In this document: one piece after another, positions 25,129-34,513 of the stretch
Layout of the letters: each line of letters starts with the position of its first letter
How positions within the stretch are numbered: the first letter of the stretch is position 1
From: Paenibacillus sp. PCH8
Lineage (GTDB): Bacteria; Bacillota; Bacilli; Paenibacillales; Paenibacillaceae
Length of the DNA: 64,000 nucleotides
Assembly: GCF_002968835.1 (NCBI RefSeq)
Contig: NZ_PKQK01000007.1
Coordinates: 124,001 to 188,000, forward strand
Direction: 5' to 3'
Notes under the pieces: model-generated
Told to the model about the DNA's origin: nothing
The model's database searches: none
The model's input: only the letters and a program-made list of their open reading frames with translations
Translations under genes and position numbers: made by a program

Positions 25129-26028
25129 TCACCTCTCTTCCAGCCCAATAAAGCTTGCCATTCTCCCTGTTACTCCATTTTCCTTCCGATAGGAGAAAAA
25201 AAGTTCGGGATGACAACTTGTACACCATGTTGTACATTCGATATGATCCGGCAATATTCCTGCTTTCATCATAATGTGTCGATTGCATTCTTTCAAGTTT
25301 AACATCGTTTTACCGTTTGCAACGGGTTGATACACTTGTTTAGAAGCAGAATTCTCGTATTCATCATTACCCGGGGAATCCTCAAACCAAACCCGCACAT
25401 GCTGCATAACCGCCTCATCCACTTCATAACAGCAATCCCCAATAGATGGACCAATGGCAGCCCGAATATCCTGTCTGCGGCTTCCATATTCTCGTTCCAT
25501 CGTCTCCACCATCGATACTGCAATACCAGCAACGGTACCTTTCCAGCCAGCATGAGCAAGACCAACCGCCTGTCGTACAGGATCATAGAAATACAAGGGA
25601 ACACAGTCTGCATAAAAAGAAGTCAGCAGTACCCCAGGCACATTGGTGACGAGTCCATCGGTATCTTGCAATGCTGACTGACGATCAAGTAGCCCTCTGC
25701 CCCGATCTTCAGCGGTGATTACAGTTACGTCTTTGCCATGCACTTGCTCTCCACAGGTCCATGCTTCCGCTGCAAAGCCAAGCTTCTCGGTTACAAGCCT
25801 GCGGTTATTAAGTACAACTTCAGGATCATCCCCCACATGATAAGCACAATTGAGCGTAGCATAGGGAACATTTCCGATACCACCATGTCTTGTCGTAAAC
25901 CCGACCGTTAACTTCTCGAAGTGCTGTCTCCAAGGCTCAACATATAATAATAACGGGTCAGAGCCGAAATCTGAATTTGGGCTCTCTGTCCGTTCAAGTA
26001 ATTCCTTATTCAATACAAATGGTTCCAT
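25129..26028 (-). CDS. pgeF: PgeF/YlmD-family multicopper-oxidase-like (LACC1/DUF152) protein
   Basis: 299 residues. Conserved metal-site motifs are CVPLYFYDP, GLAHAGWKGT and IGPSIGDCCYEVD, with CTSCHPELFFSYR at the C-terminus. The family is annotated as polyphenol oxidase or peptidoglycan editing factor; purine nucleoside phosphorylase/deaminase activity has been shown for relatives, so the name pgeF describes the family rather than a proven role. GAGGTGAGAGA precedes the ATG. Confidence 0.88.
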   Translation of the reverse strand: MEPFVLNKELLERTESPNSDFGSDPLLLYVEPWRQHFEKLTVGFTTRHGGIGNVPYATLNCAYHVGDDPEVVLNNRRLVTEKLGFAAEAWTCGEQVHGKDVTVITAEDRGRGLLDRQSALQDTDGLVTNVPGVLLTSFYADCVPLYFYDPVRQAVGLAHAGWKGTVAGIAVSMVETMEREYGSRRQDIRAAIGPSIGDCCYEVDEAVMQHVRVWFEDSPGNDEYENSASKQVYQPVANGKTMLNLKECNRHIMMKAGILPDHIECTTWCTSCHPELFFSYRKENGVTGRMASFIGLEER

Positions 26029-26079
26029 TCTCTCACCTCACCACTTCCAGTGTACCAAATGAGCCACATTCTGTCTCAT

Positions 26080-26472
26080 TTATATCGTCCGCCGCTGATT
26101 ACGATCCACACGTTCAATGCGCTCCACTCGTTCCGTGCGATTATGCTGCTGTTCATCGTACAGACGTGCTTCACGATCACGCTCATCATACGTACTTTCC
26201 TTGACCTCATCCATTTTCACCAAAATCACATCCGATCCAATCTTCACAATATTTCTCCAGGGGATGACCAGATCTGTCCCTCCTCCAAAGAAGCCCATAA
26301 ACCGGCTGTATCCCGGCACCACTATCGCTTCAATTCGTCCCTGCTTCAAATCCAGTTCCAAGTCACTGATCTGACCCAGACGTTTACCATCCGTGATGTT
26401 AATAACATCCTTTGTCTGAAAGTCGGAGATTTTCATGCCTCGTGCTGCTGACTCGCTCGTATTCACTTTCAT
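26080..26472 (-). CDS. ylmC: YlmC/YmxH-family PRC-barrel sporulation protein
   Basis: 130 residues. A PRC-barrel (about residues 13-90: MKISDFQTKDVINITDGKRLGQISDLELD ...) is followed by an Arg/Glu-rich tail (YDERDREARLYDEQQHNRTERVERIERVDR) longer than in the B. subtilis 81-residue YlmC. The start at 26472 has GGGGG nine bases upstream; starting at Met13 would give a more typical N-terminus. It lies between sigG and pgeF as in B. subtilis. Function unknown. Confidence 0.85.
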   Translation of the reverse strand: MKVNTSESAARGMKISDFQTKDVINITDGKRLGQISDLELDLKQGRIEAIVVPGYSRFMGFFGGGTDLVIPWRNIVKIGSDVILVKMDEVKESTYDERDREARLYDEQQHNRTERVERIERVDRNQRRTI

Positions 26473-26693
26473 CTAGTTCCGCCCCCTGTCATTCCTCTTC
26501 TGCCCGATCTTCCGCTCGCTCTATACAATATATGTTTCAAGGGCGAAAAATGTCCTGTTTTTCAGCTCTGAACTGAAATAGCGATGAGAAATTAACGGTC
26601 TCGTCCCATACGAAAAGTGGAAACAACCCATACAAAAAGACGACCAACGGTGTACACTGCCCCGATTGATCGCCCTCCTGACCCTACATCTTG

Positions 26694-27475
26694 TTACGAC
26701 TTCACATGTTTTTGCATCTGTTGTATCGCTGATTTCTCCAGACGTGATACCTGAGCCTGGGATATCCCAATTTCATCAGCCACTTCCATCTGGGTTTTCC
26801 CTTCAAAAAAACGCATGGACAGAATCATTTTCTCTCGCTGACCAAGACGATGCATAGCTTCACGAAGTGCAATTTCCTCGATCCACGATACATCCTTGTT
26901 TCTATCATCACTGATCTGATCCATGACATAGATCGGATCTCCACCATCATGATAGATCGGTTCGAACAGCGAAACCGGGTCCTGAATGGCGTCCAATGCA
27001 AATACAACATCTTCCTTAGGCACATTCAGTACTTCCGCAATTTCGAATATCGTCGGTTCCCGGGAATTTTTATTCGTCAGGCTGTCACGGACCTGAAGTG
27101 CTTTGTAAGCAATGTCCCTCAAGGAGCGAGATACCCGAATCGGGTTATTATCACGCAGGTACCTGCGAATTTCACCGATAATCATCGGCACCGCGTAGGT
27201 TGAGAATTTGACATTCTGGGATAAATCAAAATTATCAATGGCTTTCATCAGGCCGATGCAACCAACCTGGAACAGATCATCGACAAACTCCCCCGATTGT
27301 TAAAACGCTGAATGACACTGAGTACCAGACGCAGGTTGCCATTCACTAATTTCTCTCTTGCTGAGCGATCATGGTGTTGCTGAAGGGAATGAAACAATTC
27401 CCTCATTTCAGTGTTGGTGAGGACAGGCAATTTTGCGGTGTCCACGCCACAAATCTCGACTTTGTTTCGGGTCAT
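26694..27475 (-). pseudogene. sigG: RNA polymerase sporulation sigma factor SigG, interrupted by a one-base frameshift
   Basis: Late forespore sigma factor. Codons from the ATG at 27475 give MTRNKVEICGVDTAKLPVLTN ... VLSVIQRFNNRG and then drift into SLSMICSRLVASA and a stop. A second frame from about 27290 to 26694 resumes with VDDLFQVGCIGLMKAIDNFDLSQ and runs to the normal C-terminus with the region 4 helix-turn-helix (QMEVADEIGISQAQVSRLEK). The shift lies at the five-C run 27290-27294 (five G on the coding strand); a sixth G restores a 260-residue protein of normal SigG length. Ribosome site GGGAGG is intact. A read error is likely; if real, sporulation would be blocked at stage III. Confidence 0.9.
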
Positions 27476-27509
27476 CGTGATTTACCTCCCAAGGAGAAAC
27501 ATTAATGTA

Positions 27510-27538
27510 CATTATCTCCGGGGGAGGCTTTTTTATTC
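27510..27538 (-). promoter_or_regulatory. Putative sigma-F-type promoter of sigG
   Basis: Minus strand GAATA (fits -35 GHATR), 14-base spacer and GGAGATAATG, which matches the sigma-F -10 pattern GGNNANAHTR at every fixed position. It lies 35 bases before the sigG start, where B. subtilis spoIIIG has its forespore promoter. The spacer is one base short. Confidence 0.6.
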
Positions 27539-27586
27539 GTACTTGGCACCCTTGCCAGTAATAACCATTCTGGTCAGCGATGCATT

Positions 27587-28309
27587 TCAGACCATTTTAT
27601 TGAACTCCTTACGGAGTCTTTTAATGATTCTTTTTTCGAGACGAGAGATGTAGGATTGGGAGATTCCAAGCAGGTCGGCCACATCTTTTTGTGTCTTTTC
27701 TTCCCCATCCGTCAAGCCAAAACGAAGCTCCATAATCATTCGCTCACGTTCCGTTAATTTTTCCAGCGCCTTGTGCAAAAGTTTCCGGTCTACCTGTTCT
27801 TCAATATTCCGATAGATTGTATCGTTCTCCGTGCCCATTACATCGGATAATAATAGTTCATTTCCGTCCCAATCAATGTTGAGCGGTTCATCAAAAGAAA
27901 CTTCAGTTCGGATCTTACTGTTGCGTCGCAAGTACATCAGAATTTCATTTTCGATACAGCGTGAAGCATAGGTGGCCAGCTTGATTTTCTTTTCCGGGTC
28001 AAAAGTATTCACTGCTTTAATCAGTCCGATAGCTCCAATGGAAACCAGATCCTCGATGTTGATGCCTGTATTCTCAAATTTGCGGGCGATGTATACAACC
28101 AGACGCAGATTGCGCTCAATCAGCATTGCGCGAATGGCGGAATCTCCAGATGATAATTTTTGTAGCAAAAATTCTTCTTCTTCCCTTGTCAATGGCGGTG
28201 GGAGTGCCTCACTTCCCCCAATATAATAGATCTCTTCACTTTTGAGTCCCAACAGAAATAACAGACGGTAATATTGCAGCTGCGCCACCAGTTTCCATTT
28301 CACAAGCAT
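27587..28309 (-). CDS. sigE: RNA polymerase sporulation sigma factor SigE (pro-sigma-E)
   Basis: Mother-cell sigma factor of early sporulation. 240 residues with an N-terminal pro-sequence of about 25-30 hydrophobic/basic residues (MLVKWKLVAQLQYYRLLFLLGLK) that tethers it to the membrane until SpoIIGA cleaves it; region 2 (RNLRLVVYIARKFENTGINIEDL) and region 4 (TQKDVADLLGISQSYISRLEKR) are complete. It lies 11 bases after spoIIGA and upstream of sigG, the conserved spoIIG-spoIIIG arrangement. Confidence 0.96.
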   Translation of the reverse strand: MLVKWKLVAQLQYYRLLFLLGLKSEEIYYIGGSEALPPPLTREEEEFLLQKLSSGDSAIRAMLIERNLRLVVYIARKFENTGINIEDLVSIGAIGLIKAVNTFDPEKKIKLATYASRCIENEILMYLRRNSKIRTEVSFDEPLNIDWDGNELLLSDVMGTENDTIYRNIEEQVDRKLLHKALEKLTERERMIMELRFGLTDGEEKTQKDVADLLGISQSYISRLEKRIIKRLRKEFNKMV

Positions 28310-28320
28310 GTACGTTCCTC

Positions 28321-29310
28321 CTATACCACATTCAGCGGCTTTTCTGTTGCTCCCGCAGAGAGAACCGTAGACTGCGCAGAAGCAGCGTCTTGCACAAGTT
28401 CAGGATGTATCACGGCCTGGTATTTCCCATCCGACGACAAAACACCCCCGTCTAACCCAATTAATACTCTTGTCGTCTCATAACATTTTTCTTCCATCGT
28501 GACTCTTACCCGGTCCGGTTTCATCGCCAGCATAAACGCAGTACCTTTGTTAATGCCTCGATAGGGTACAAGCCGCAGTCGATCCTGCCACTGAAAGCTC
28601 TCCTGATCAAGCTCCATAATAAGGTTGTCCGGCGCCTCATCCTTGAGCCTGCCCTTCCATGAAGCAGGCAACCTGTCTTGCCATAACGAAACTTCCATCA
28701 CCATCACTGGCATGCGCGATAAGGGATCTGTGAGCTGATTACCCGTATCCAGAAGGCCTGTACAAGAAATAACGACCTCATCGATGTAGACCTCAACTTT
28801 ACCCAAATAGGTGGTCATACGATCTGTTTTCCGTTTGGAGCTTTGCACCGTTTTGAACAGGAGCAGGACTGCAAAGAATACAATAAAGGTAAACCAGAAG
28901 GCAATCTTCAGATCAAATGACATACCGCCAGATGCCGTAAACCAGATACCGTTGAACAACTCTCCTGAGCTCTGAAGCATGTAGTGCACACCGAGAATAC
29001 CTCCAGCAGCGACAAAATTGATCACATAAAAGGTACCCAATGTTCTCGCAAAAGCCTGTAGACCTTTAAAACCAAAAGCAATGCTCAGCATAATCAGAGA
29101 AAACCCGAACTTGATCAGAAAGGTGAACATAAAATCAAACTCCGGCACAAACATCATGACGACGTATAACGCGCCCACGATGGCTGACAGCAACCATCTC
29201 CACCAGACCAGCTTAGTCTTGCGCATCCAGGCAGTCAGTCCGATGAGTGCACCGTCAATACACAGGTTTGTCAAAAAAATTAGATCCACGTACACAACCA
29301 AGCTCTTCAC
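28321..29310 (-). CDS. spoIIGA: Sigma-E processing peptidase SpoIIGA
   Basis: Membrane aspartic protease that removes the SigE pro-sequence after a forespore signal. 329 residues: five hydrophobic helices in the first ~155 residues, then a cytoplasmic protease domain with the active Asp188 in LLDTGNQLTDP. It probably works as a dimer. First gene of the spoIIG operon; MKSLVVYVDLIF is a normal family start. Confidence 0.94.
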   Translation of the reverse strand: MKSLVVYVDLIFLTNLCIDGALIGLTAWMRKTKLVWWRWLLSAIVGALYVVMMFVPEFDFMFTFLIKFGFSLIMLSIAFGFKGLQAFARTLGTFYVINFVAAGGILGVHYMLQSSGELFNGIWFTASGGMSFDLKIAFWFTFIVFFAVLLLFKTVQSSKRKTDRMTTYLGKVEVYIDEVVISCTGLLDTGNQLTDPLSRMPVMVMEVSLWQDRLPASWKGRLKDEAPDNLIMELDQESFQWQDRLRLVPYRGINKGTAFMLAMKPDRVRVTMEEKCYETTRVLIGLDGGVLSSDGKYQAVIHPELVQDAASAQSTVLSAGATEKPLNVV

Positions 29311-29367
29311 CTACCTGCAACCAACATACCGAAATCACGTTATTCGATATTCATGAGCATATTCACA

Positions 29368-29436
29368 AGTATACGGAGCCCTCTTTTCAAAGTCTGTCTA
29401 ATCATGGGGGCATCGTTCCAACTTTTTTTGTCGGAA
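29368..29436 (-). promoter_or_regulatory. Putative Spo0A-activated spoIIG promoter
   Basis: Minus strand TAGACA (29395-29400) and TATACT (29368-29373) are separated by 21 bases. Such an over-long spacer is a hallmark of the B. subtilis spoIIG promoter, which needs Spo0A to fire. TTGTCGGAA at 29428-29436 (plus strand) differs by one base from the 0A-box core TTGTCGAA. The exact placing of 0A boxes is uncertain. Confidence 0.45.
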
Positions 29437-29495
29437 TTACTCAAACTTGTTGTTCAGAATTTGTTCAATGATGTATGCTACGATATAAAAAAAAC

Positions 29496-29534
29496 AAAAA
29501 AAACCCGCTCGCTCCATAAGGAGCGTCGGGTTTT
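29496..29534 (-). terminator. Terminator of ftsZ
   Basis: Minus strand AAAACCCGACGCTCC / GGAGCGAGCGGGTTTT stem-loop followed by a long T-run, about 20 bases after the ftsZ stop. It ends the dcw transcript before spoIIGA. Confidence 0.88.
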
Positions 29535-29553
29535 CAATACATTAAATTGAGTA

Positions 29554-30666
29554 TTAATCGTTGTTATTATTGCGTGAACGATTGCGTAAAAATGTCGGAA
29601 TGTCCAGCTGATCATTGCTCGGCTGATTTCCGAATGGACGCAGATTCGGCGAACGTGTATCTGCCGTCTCCGTTGCTGGAACGGGCTTACGTCCTGGTGG
29701 TGGTGAAGCTGGCTTGTCTTCAAAGCCGGTTGCGATAACCGTAACCTTGATTTCTTCTTTCAGGTCTTCATCAATGATGGCACCAAAGATCATGTTCACA
29801 TCCGGATCGGAAGCAGATGTAACAATTTCTGCAGCTTCATTCACTTCATATAGGGACAGGTTAACGCCACCCGTAATGTTCATGATTACGCCGCGAGCAC
29901 CTTCAATGGATGTCTCAAGCAGAGGACTCATAATAGCTTTGCGTGCTGCTTCTGCCGCACGATTCTCACCTGTTGATTCACCAATACCCATAAGGGCAGA
30001 TCCACGTTCATGCATAATCGTTTTTACATCAGCAAAGTCAAGGTTGATTAGACCCGGTACAGCGATCAGATCAGAGATACCTTGTACCGCTTGACGAAGT
30101 ACATTATCCGCTTGACGGAATGCTTCAAGCATTGGTGTCTTTTTGTCTACGATTTCGAGCAAACGATCATTAGGGATCACAATCAGTGTATCCACTTTTT
30201 CCTTGAGAGCTTCAATGCCTTGCTCTGCATGACTGGAACGCTTACGTCCTTCAAATGTAAACGGACGAGTTACGACACCCACTGTGAGTGCACCACACTC
30301 TTTAGCGATTTCGGCAATAACCGGAGCCGCACCTGTACCTGTACCGCCGCCCATACCCGCGGTAACAAATACCATGTCTGCACCTTTCAACGTGTTCATG
30401 ATCAGATCGCGGGATTCTTCCGCTGCTTTTTTACCTACATCCGGGTTTGCGCCAGCACCAAGACCACGAGTCAATTTATCACCGATTTGCAATTTGTGCT
30501 CGGATTTCGCAAGATGTAACGCCTGCGCATCCGTATTCACTGTAATAAATTCCACACCTTGTACACCATTTTCAATCATACGGTTGACTGCATTGCTTCC
30601 GCCGCCGCCTACACCAATGACTTTAATCTGAGCCAAGCTCTCCATCTCGAAATCAAATTCCAACAT
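29554..30666 (-). CDS. ftsZ: Cell division protein FtsZ
   Basis: Tubulin-like GTPase that forms the Z-ring. 370 residues from ATG at 30666 (GGGGAG upstream), starting MLEFDFEMESLAQIKVIGVGGGGSNAV. The GTP signature GGGTGTG is at 106-112 and the T7 synergy-loop motif NLDFADVK follows near residue 205. A short Pro/Thr-rich linker leads to the C-terminal peptide DIPTFLRNRSRNNNND that binds FtsA/SepF. Confidence 0.97.
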   Translation of the reverse strand: MLEFDFEMESLAQIKVIGVGGGGSNAVNRMIENGVQGVEFITVNTDAQALHLAKSEHKLQIGDKLTRGLGAGANPDVGKKAAEESRDLIMNTLKGADMVFVTAGMGGGTGTGAAPVIAEIAKECGALTVGVVTRPFTFEGRKRSSHAEQGIEALKEKVDTLIVIPNDRLLEIVDKKTPMLEAFRQADNVLRQAVQGISDLIAVPGLINLDFADVKTIMHERGSALMGIGESTGENRAAEAARKAIMSPLLETSIEGARGVIMNITGGVNLSLYEVNEAAEIVTSASDPDVNMIFGAIIDEDLKEEIKVTVIATGFEDKPASPPPGRKPVPATETADTRSPNLRPFGNQPSNDQLDIPTFLRNRSRNNNND

Positions 30667-30816
30667 ATTATTCCATCTCCCCCTCAATGTGCATGGATGG
30701 CCCGTCCAATTTTTGATTTGAACCGAATCAATTTCATATATCGACGAACGAAAGCGTTTATTTTAGAACCAGCGCATTCACACGGCTTCAAGAATGTATG
30801 AAATGGATCCAACCTG

Positions 30817-32094
30817 TTATATAAATTCACTGAACATATTCTTCAGTCGTTCGAATAGACCGGGTTTTTGTTCCGAATCCTGCGCCATATTCGGCTTAGG
30901 ACGGTTGGTCGGTTTCTTGTTGTTATTGTTGTTATTTCCACCGCCGTTATTAATCGCAGGACGAATGCGCAGACTACGAATTACACTGTGCAGTATGCCG
31001 ACTCCGCTTGTGAATCCTGGGTCGCGTACACCAATATAATCCGGAACTGCAACCCGTACCGAAGCAGCAAGCTCATGCTGAGCTACCTGCAGAACACCCG
31101 GCATAGAAACCGTACCTCCCGTTAATATATAACCTCCAGGAAGGTCGTTGTAACCAAGACGCTTCACTTCTTGAGCAATCATCTGGAATATCTCCTGAAC
31201 TCTAGGTTCAATAATAGCCGCCAGATCCTCTTGTGAGAACTCCTTGTCTACATTGCTACCAATTCGGGTTACTTTAAACATAACATCCGCAGCAGCATCA
31301 TCCAACCAGGCGCAACCATACTTCAGTTTCACCTTCTCTGCCTGATCCGTTAATGTGCGTAAACCATAAGCGATATCATTTGTAACAAACTCCCCGCCAA
31401 TAGGCAACGTTGATGTTGCGACAAGACTGTCTTCTTCAAAAATGGCGATAGTTGTTGCACCTGCCCCAATATCAACAAGTACGGAACCCATCGTTTTTTC
31501 ATCCTTGGATAAAGCCAGTTGACCCGCTCCAAGCGACATGAGAACCAGATCGCTTACTTTCAGACCCGCTTTTTCCACGCAGCGCAAAAGATTATGTATC
31601 GCGGTTTTTGCACCGGTAATGATCGTCGCTTCAACTTCCAGACGAACACCAATCATACCACGGGGGTCCTGAATGCCCTCCAAGCCATCCACAACATATT
31701 GCTTGGCGACAACATCAATAATTTCCCGTTCCGGTGGAACTGCAATCACTTCGGCTGCTTTCAGCACTCGCTCCATGTCTTCTTCTCCGATTTCACGATC
31801 CTCATTAGACACTGCCACTACGCCGTGACTGCTCATCAGTCCGATATGATTTCCCGAGATTCCAACATATACTTCGGATATTTGAATACCTACCATACGC
31901 TCTGCATGATCCACTGCGTTGCGAATCGATTGCACCGTCTGATCGATATCTACGATTACACCTTTGCGAATTCCCTCCGAGTCGGCAGATCCAACTCCTA
32001 TAATATTAAAGGTTCCATTATTCATTTCCCCAATAATAGCGCGAATTTTGGATGTACCGATGTCCAAACTAACAATGATGTCATTGTTACTCAA
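30817..32094 (-). CDS. ftsA: Cell division protein FtsA
   Basis: Actin-like membrane tether of FtsZ. I start at the TTG at 32094 (SNNDIIVSLDIGTSKIRAIIGEM) because AGGAGG lies ten bases upstream and B. subtilis FtsA begins the same way; the ORF can be read from 32118 without a ribosome site. 425 residues with phosphate-1 SLDIGTSK, phosphate-2 VDIGAGATT and adenosine motif GYILTGG. The tail is an Asn-rich linker (NNGGGNNNNNNKK) followed by the amphipathic anchor GLFERLKNMFSEFI. Gene-free 32095-32387 upstream shows no clear promoter. Confidence 0.95.
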   Translation of the reverse strand: MSNNDIIVSLDIGTSKIRAIIGEMNNGTFNIIGVGSADSEGIRKGVIVDIDQTVQSIRNAVDHAERMVGIQISEVYVGISGNHIGLMSSHGVVAVSNEDREIGEEDMERVLKAAEVIAVPPEREIIDVVAKQYVVDGLEGIQDPRGMIGVRLEVEATIITGAKTAIHNLLRCVEKAGLKVSDLVLMSLGAGQLALSKDEKTMGSVLVDIGAGATTIAIFEEDSLVATSTLPIGGEFVTNDIAYGLRTLTDQAEKVKLKYGCAWLDDAAADVMFKVTRIGSNVDKEFSQEDLAAIIEPRVQEIFQMIAQEVKRLGYNDLPGGYILTGGTVSMPGVLQVAQHELAASVRVAVPDYIGVRDPGFTSGVGILHSVIRSLRIRPAINNGGGNNNNNNKKPTNRPKPNMAQDSEQKPGLFERLKNMFSEFI

Positions 32095-32387
32095 GTCTGT
32101 GGCACCTCCTGACTCCAATAGTAAAATACGTTCGAATTTAAATACTCATACAACATATTCAACACACTTCAGGCTTTCCCTCTTTTTTCTACAATTTTTT
32201 TGGGTGCCGAGTTCTGGTTGCGAGACATAAAACCTTGAAGAAAAAAGAAGGAGGCAACTCATGTGCCATAAGTTAAAGTGTATCATTTTTTCTTCATCTC
32301 AGAAAGAACAAGTTTCATTGCTCTAACGGGGGCAACCCCTGACATGCCTAGGCTTTCATATTCAGTCCAGCCTCAGGCTAGCAAAGA

Positions 32388-33155
32388 TCAGGGGCTTGCT
32401 CCCGGTTCAGCATCATCTTCCGGGTCATCTGGAATGAAAGGAACATAGGTATCTGCCTCAAGCATGGTGATTTTCCCAGGCCGTTCGGTCTCAATCACCT
32501 GATTCAGATACTCCACTTTATCCGATAACTGTGAGACTGTTGTAATCACTTCAAACTGAGATTTGGTATACATCCGAATCTGATCCGGAAATGAAGGCGT
32601 AGGGTTCGGAATAATCTCCGAAATATCCGTTGTCAATTCATTCGGAATTTTAGCCAGCGTCTCACTCAATTTGGCTTTGAGCGGATCATCAGCCTTCCAC
32701 TGGGTCAATATCGGCTTCTCTACAGCAACACCAATCGTTGCGGGGACCGTCAAGCTTGTCCCACTCGCCAATATCGCTTTGAGCGTACCGTCAGAATCAA
32801 GTTCGTACGCCACCGTTGGATATTCCTGAACCTTAATATGAATAATGCCCGGAAATTGCTTATCCACGGTAACCGTTGAAACAGCCTTGATCATCTTGAG
32901 ACGCTCAATGACCTCGGCAGCGCTTGTCCCAAAAAATTGATCGCCCTCTTTCAAACCGCTTTTCTCCAGCAGTTCTGAGGTTGCTGTGTATACATTACCC
33001 GTAATTTCAACTGCCGAGATTCGGCTCATAGAAGAACGAAAGAATAAAACAGAGAGTAATACAATAAAAAGTAATAACAGAATAATTACAATTTTACGGC
33101 TTGTATTTCCTTTTGGCCGATTCTTCTTCAGAACCGGAATTTGACTTTTAGGCAT
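32388..33155 (-). CDS. divIB: Cell division protein DivIB/FtsQ
   Basis: 255 residues. Short cytoplasmic N-terminus, one transmembrane helix (about residues 21-40, IVIILLLLFIVLLSVLFF), a POTRA domain (ISAVEITGNVYTATSELLEKSGL ...) and the FtsQ beta domain, then an acidic tail ending DDPEDDAEPGASP. Part of the divisome subcomplex with FtsL and DivIC. Follows murA across a 57-base gap containing a GC hairpin. Confidence 0.93.
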   Translation of the reverse strand: MPKSQIPVLKKNRPKGNTSRKIVIILLLLFIVLLSVLFFRSSMSRISAVEITGNVYTATSELLEKSGLKEGDQFFGTSAAEVIERLKMIKAVSTVTVDKQFPGIIHIKVQEYPTVAYELDSDGTLKAILASGTSLTVPATIGVAVEKPILTQWKADDPLKAKLSETLAKIPNELTTDISEIIPNPTPSFPDQIRMYTKSQFEVITTVSQLSDKVEYLNQVIETERPGKITMLEADTYVPFIPDDPEDDAEPGASP

Positions 33156-33177
33156 AAGTAGCGCTCCACAAGGCCTC

Positions 33178-33203
33178 AGGTCCCCTCCCTTCAGAAGGGG
33201 ACT
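33178..33203 (-). other. Intercistronic GC hairpin between murA and divIB
   Basis: AGGTCCCCT pairs with AGGGGACT (7-8 bp) around CCCTTCAGA. There is no T-run. It resembles the hairpin between murD and spoVE. Confidence 0.45.
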
Positions 33204-33212
33204 CCAAGGACG

Positions 33213-34496
33213 TTAATTGGCAAAATCCAACTCTTTCGAAACGGGCGACTGTCGTTCAACCGATGCTCCAAGACTCTGGAATAACTTCTCGATCTGATCA
33301 TACCCCCGGTCAATATGATGCACTTGCTCCACAACCGTTTTGCCCTGAGCAGCCAGCCCTGCAATAACCAAAGCTGCACCTGCACGAAGATCGGTCGCTT
33401 CTACTGTAGCCCCGTAGAGACGGGGAACACCACGGATAAATGCCGCATTCAGATCAACTGAAATATCAGCTCCCATCACATTCAGTTCATCCACATGTTT
33501 GAACCGGCCTTCGAATACCGTTTCCTTCATTACACTGAATCCGTCTGCCAGACTAAGCAGCACCATGAATTGCGATTGCAGATCTGTTGGAAATGAAGGA
33601 TACGGAGAAGTCACAATGCGGTCCACTGATTTGGGACGGCTCATACAGCTCACCGTCATTATATCATTGCATACTGTGATTTGAACACCAGTGCGCTTCA
33701 ACACATGTATAAGTGAAGTAAGATGAGCAGGATTGCAATGGGTAAGCGTAACATTACCTCGCGTTGCAGCGGCCGCGATCATCACGGTACCCGCAACGAT
33801 TCGATCCGGTATAATCTCATACGAACAAGGCTTGAGTTTCTCAACACCATTAATCGTAATCGTATCCGTTCCTGCACCAATAATGCTCGCACCCATGGCA
33901 TTCAGGAAATGTTGCAAATCCTGTATTTCAGGTTCTCTTGCCGCATTACAAATGGTTGTGGTTCCTTCAGCCATAACGGCTGCCATCATGATATTCTCGG
34001 TCGCTCCCACGCTCGGGAAATCCAAATGAATGTCTGTACCCACCAGATTGTGCCCTCGACAGATGATCTGCTGGTCTTGCTCTTCAATCAAAGCTCCGAG
34101 CGCTTCCAGGCCCCGGAGGTGAAGATCAATTTTACGTTCTCCAATGGCGCAGCCACCTGGCTGGTATACTGACACTTGCCCAAACTTCGCCAGCAATGGT
34201 CCCATCAAGAAAATGGAAGAACGCATCTGCTTCATTAGATCTTCTGGCACATCATATGACCGGATAGACGACGTATTAATCGTCACTGTTCCCTGTTCAT
34301 GCCGACACGTGCATCCAAGCCGTTCCAGGATATACAGCATCACTTCAATGTCCAGCAAGTGAGGAACGTTATGCAGCGTAACTTCTCCATCTGCCAACAA
34401 ACTTGCGGCCATAATCGGTAAAGCAGCATTTTTTGCTCCATGGATGCGTATGGATCCTGATAGGGGTTTCCCGCCTTCAATCACCAATTTGTCCAA
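33213..34496 (-). CDS. murA: UDP-N-acetylglucosamine 1-carboxyvinyltransferase
   Basis: First committed step of peptidoglycan synthesis: transfers enolpyruvate from PEP to UDP-GlcNAc. 427 residues with Lys22-Asn23 (GAKNAALP) and the catalytic, fosfomycin-reactive Cys116 in PGGCAIGERKIDLH. The loop is cysteine-type, so fosfomycin sensitivity is expected at target level. Located between murB and divIB, as in other Bacilli with a second murA elsewhere. Confidence 0.96.
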   Translation of the reverse strand: MDKLVIEGGKPLSGSIRIHGAKNAALPIMAASLLADGEVTLHNVPHLLDIEVMLYILERLGCTCRHEQGTVTINTSSIRSYDVPEDLMKQMRSSIFLMGPLLAKFGQVSVYQPGGCAIGERKIDLHLRGLEALGALIEEQDQQIICRGHNLVGTDIHLDFPSVGATENIMMAAVMAEGTTTICNAAREPEIQDLQHFLNAMGASIIGAGTDTITINGVEKLKPCSYEIIPDRIVAGTVMIAAAATRGNVTLTHCNPAHLTSLIHVLKRTGVQITVCNDIMTVSCMSRPKSVDRIVTSPYPSFPTDLQSQFMVLLSLADGFSVMKETVFEGRFKHVDELNVMGADISVDLNAAFIRGVPRLYGATVEATDLRAGAALVIAGLAAQGKTVVEQVHHIDRGYDQIEKLFQSLGASVERQSPVSKELDFAN

Positions 34497-34513
34497 TGTA
34501 TCACCTCCGGGGT

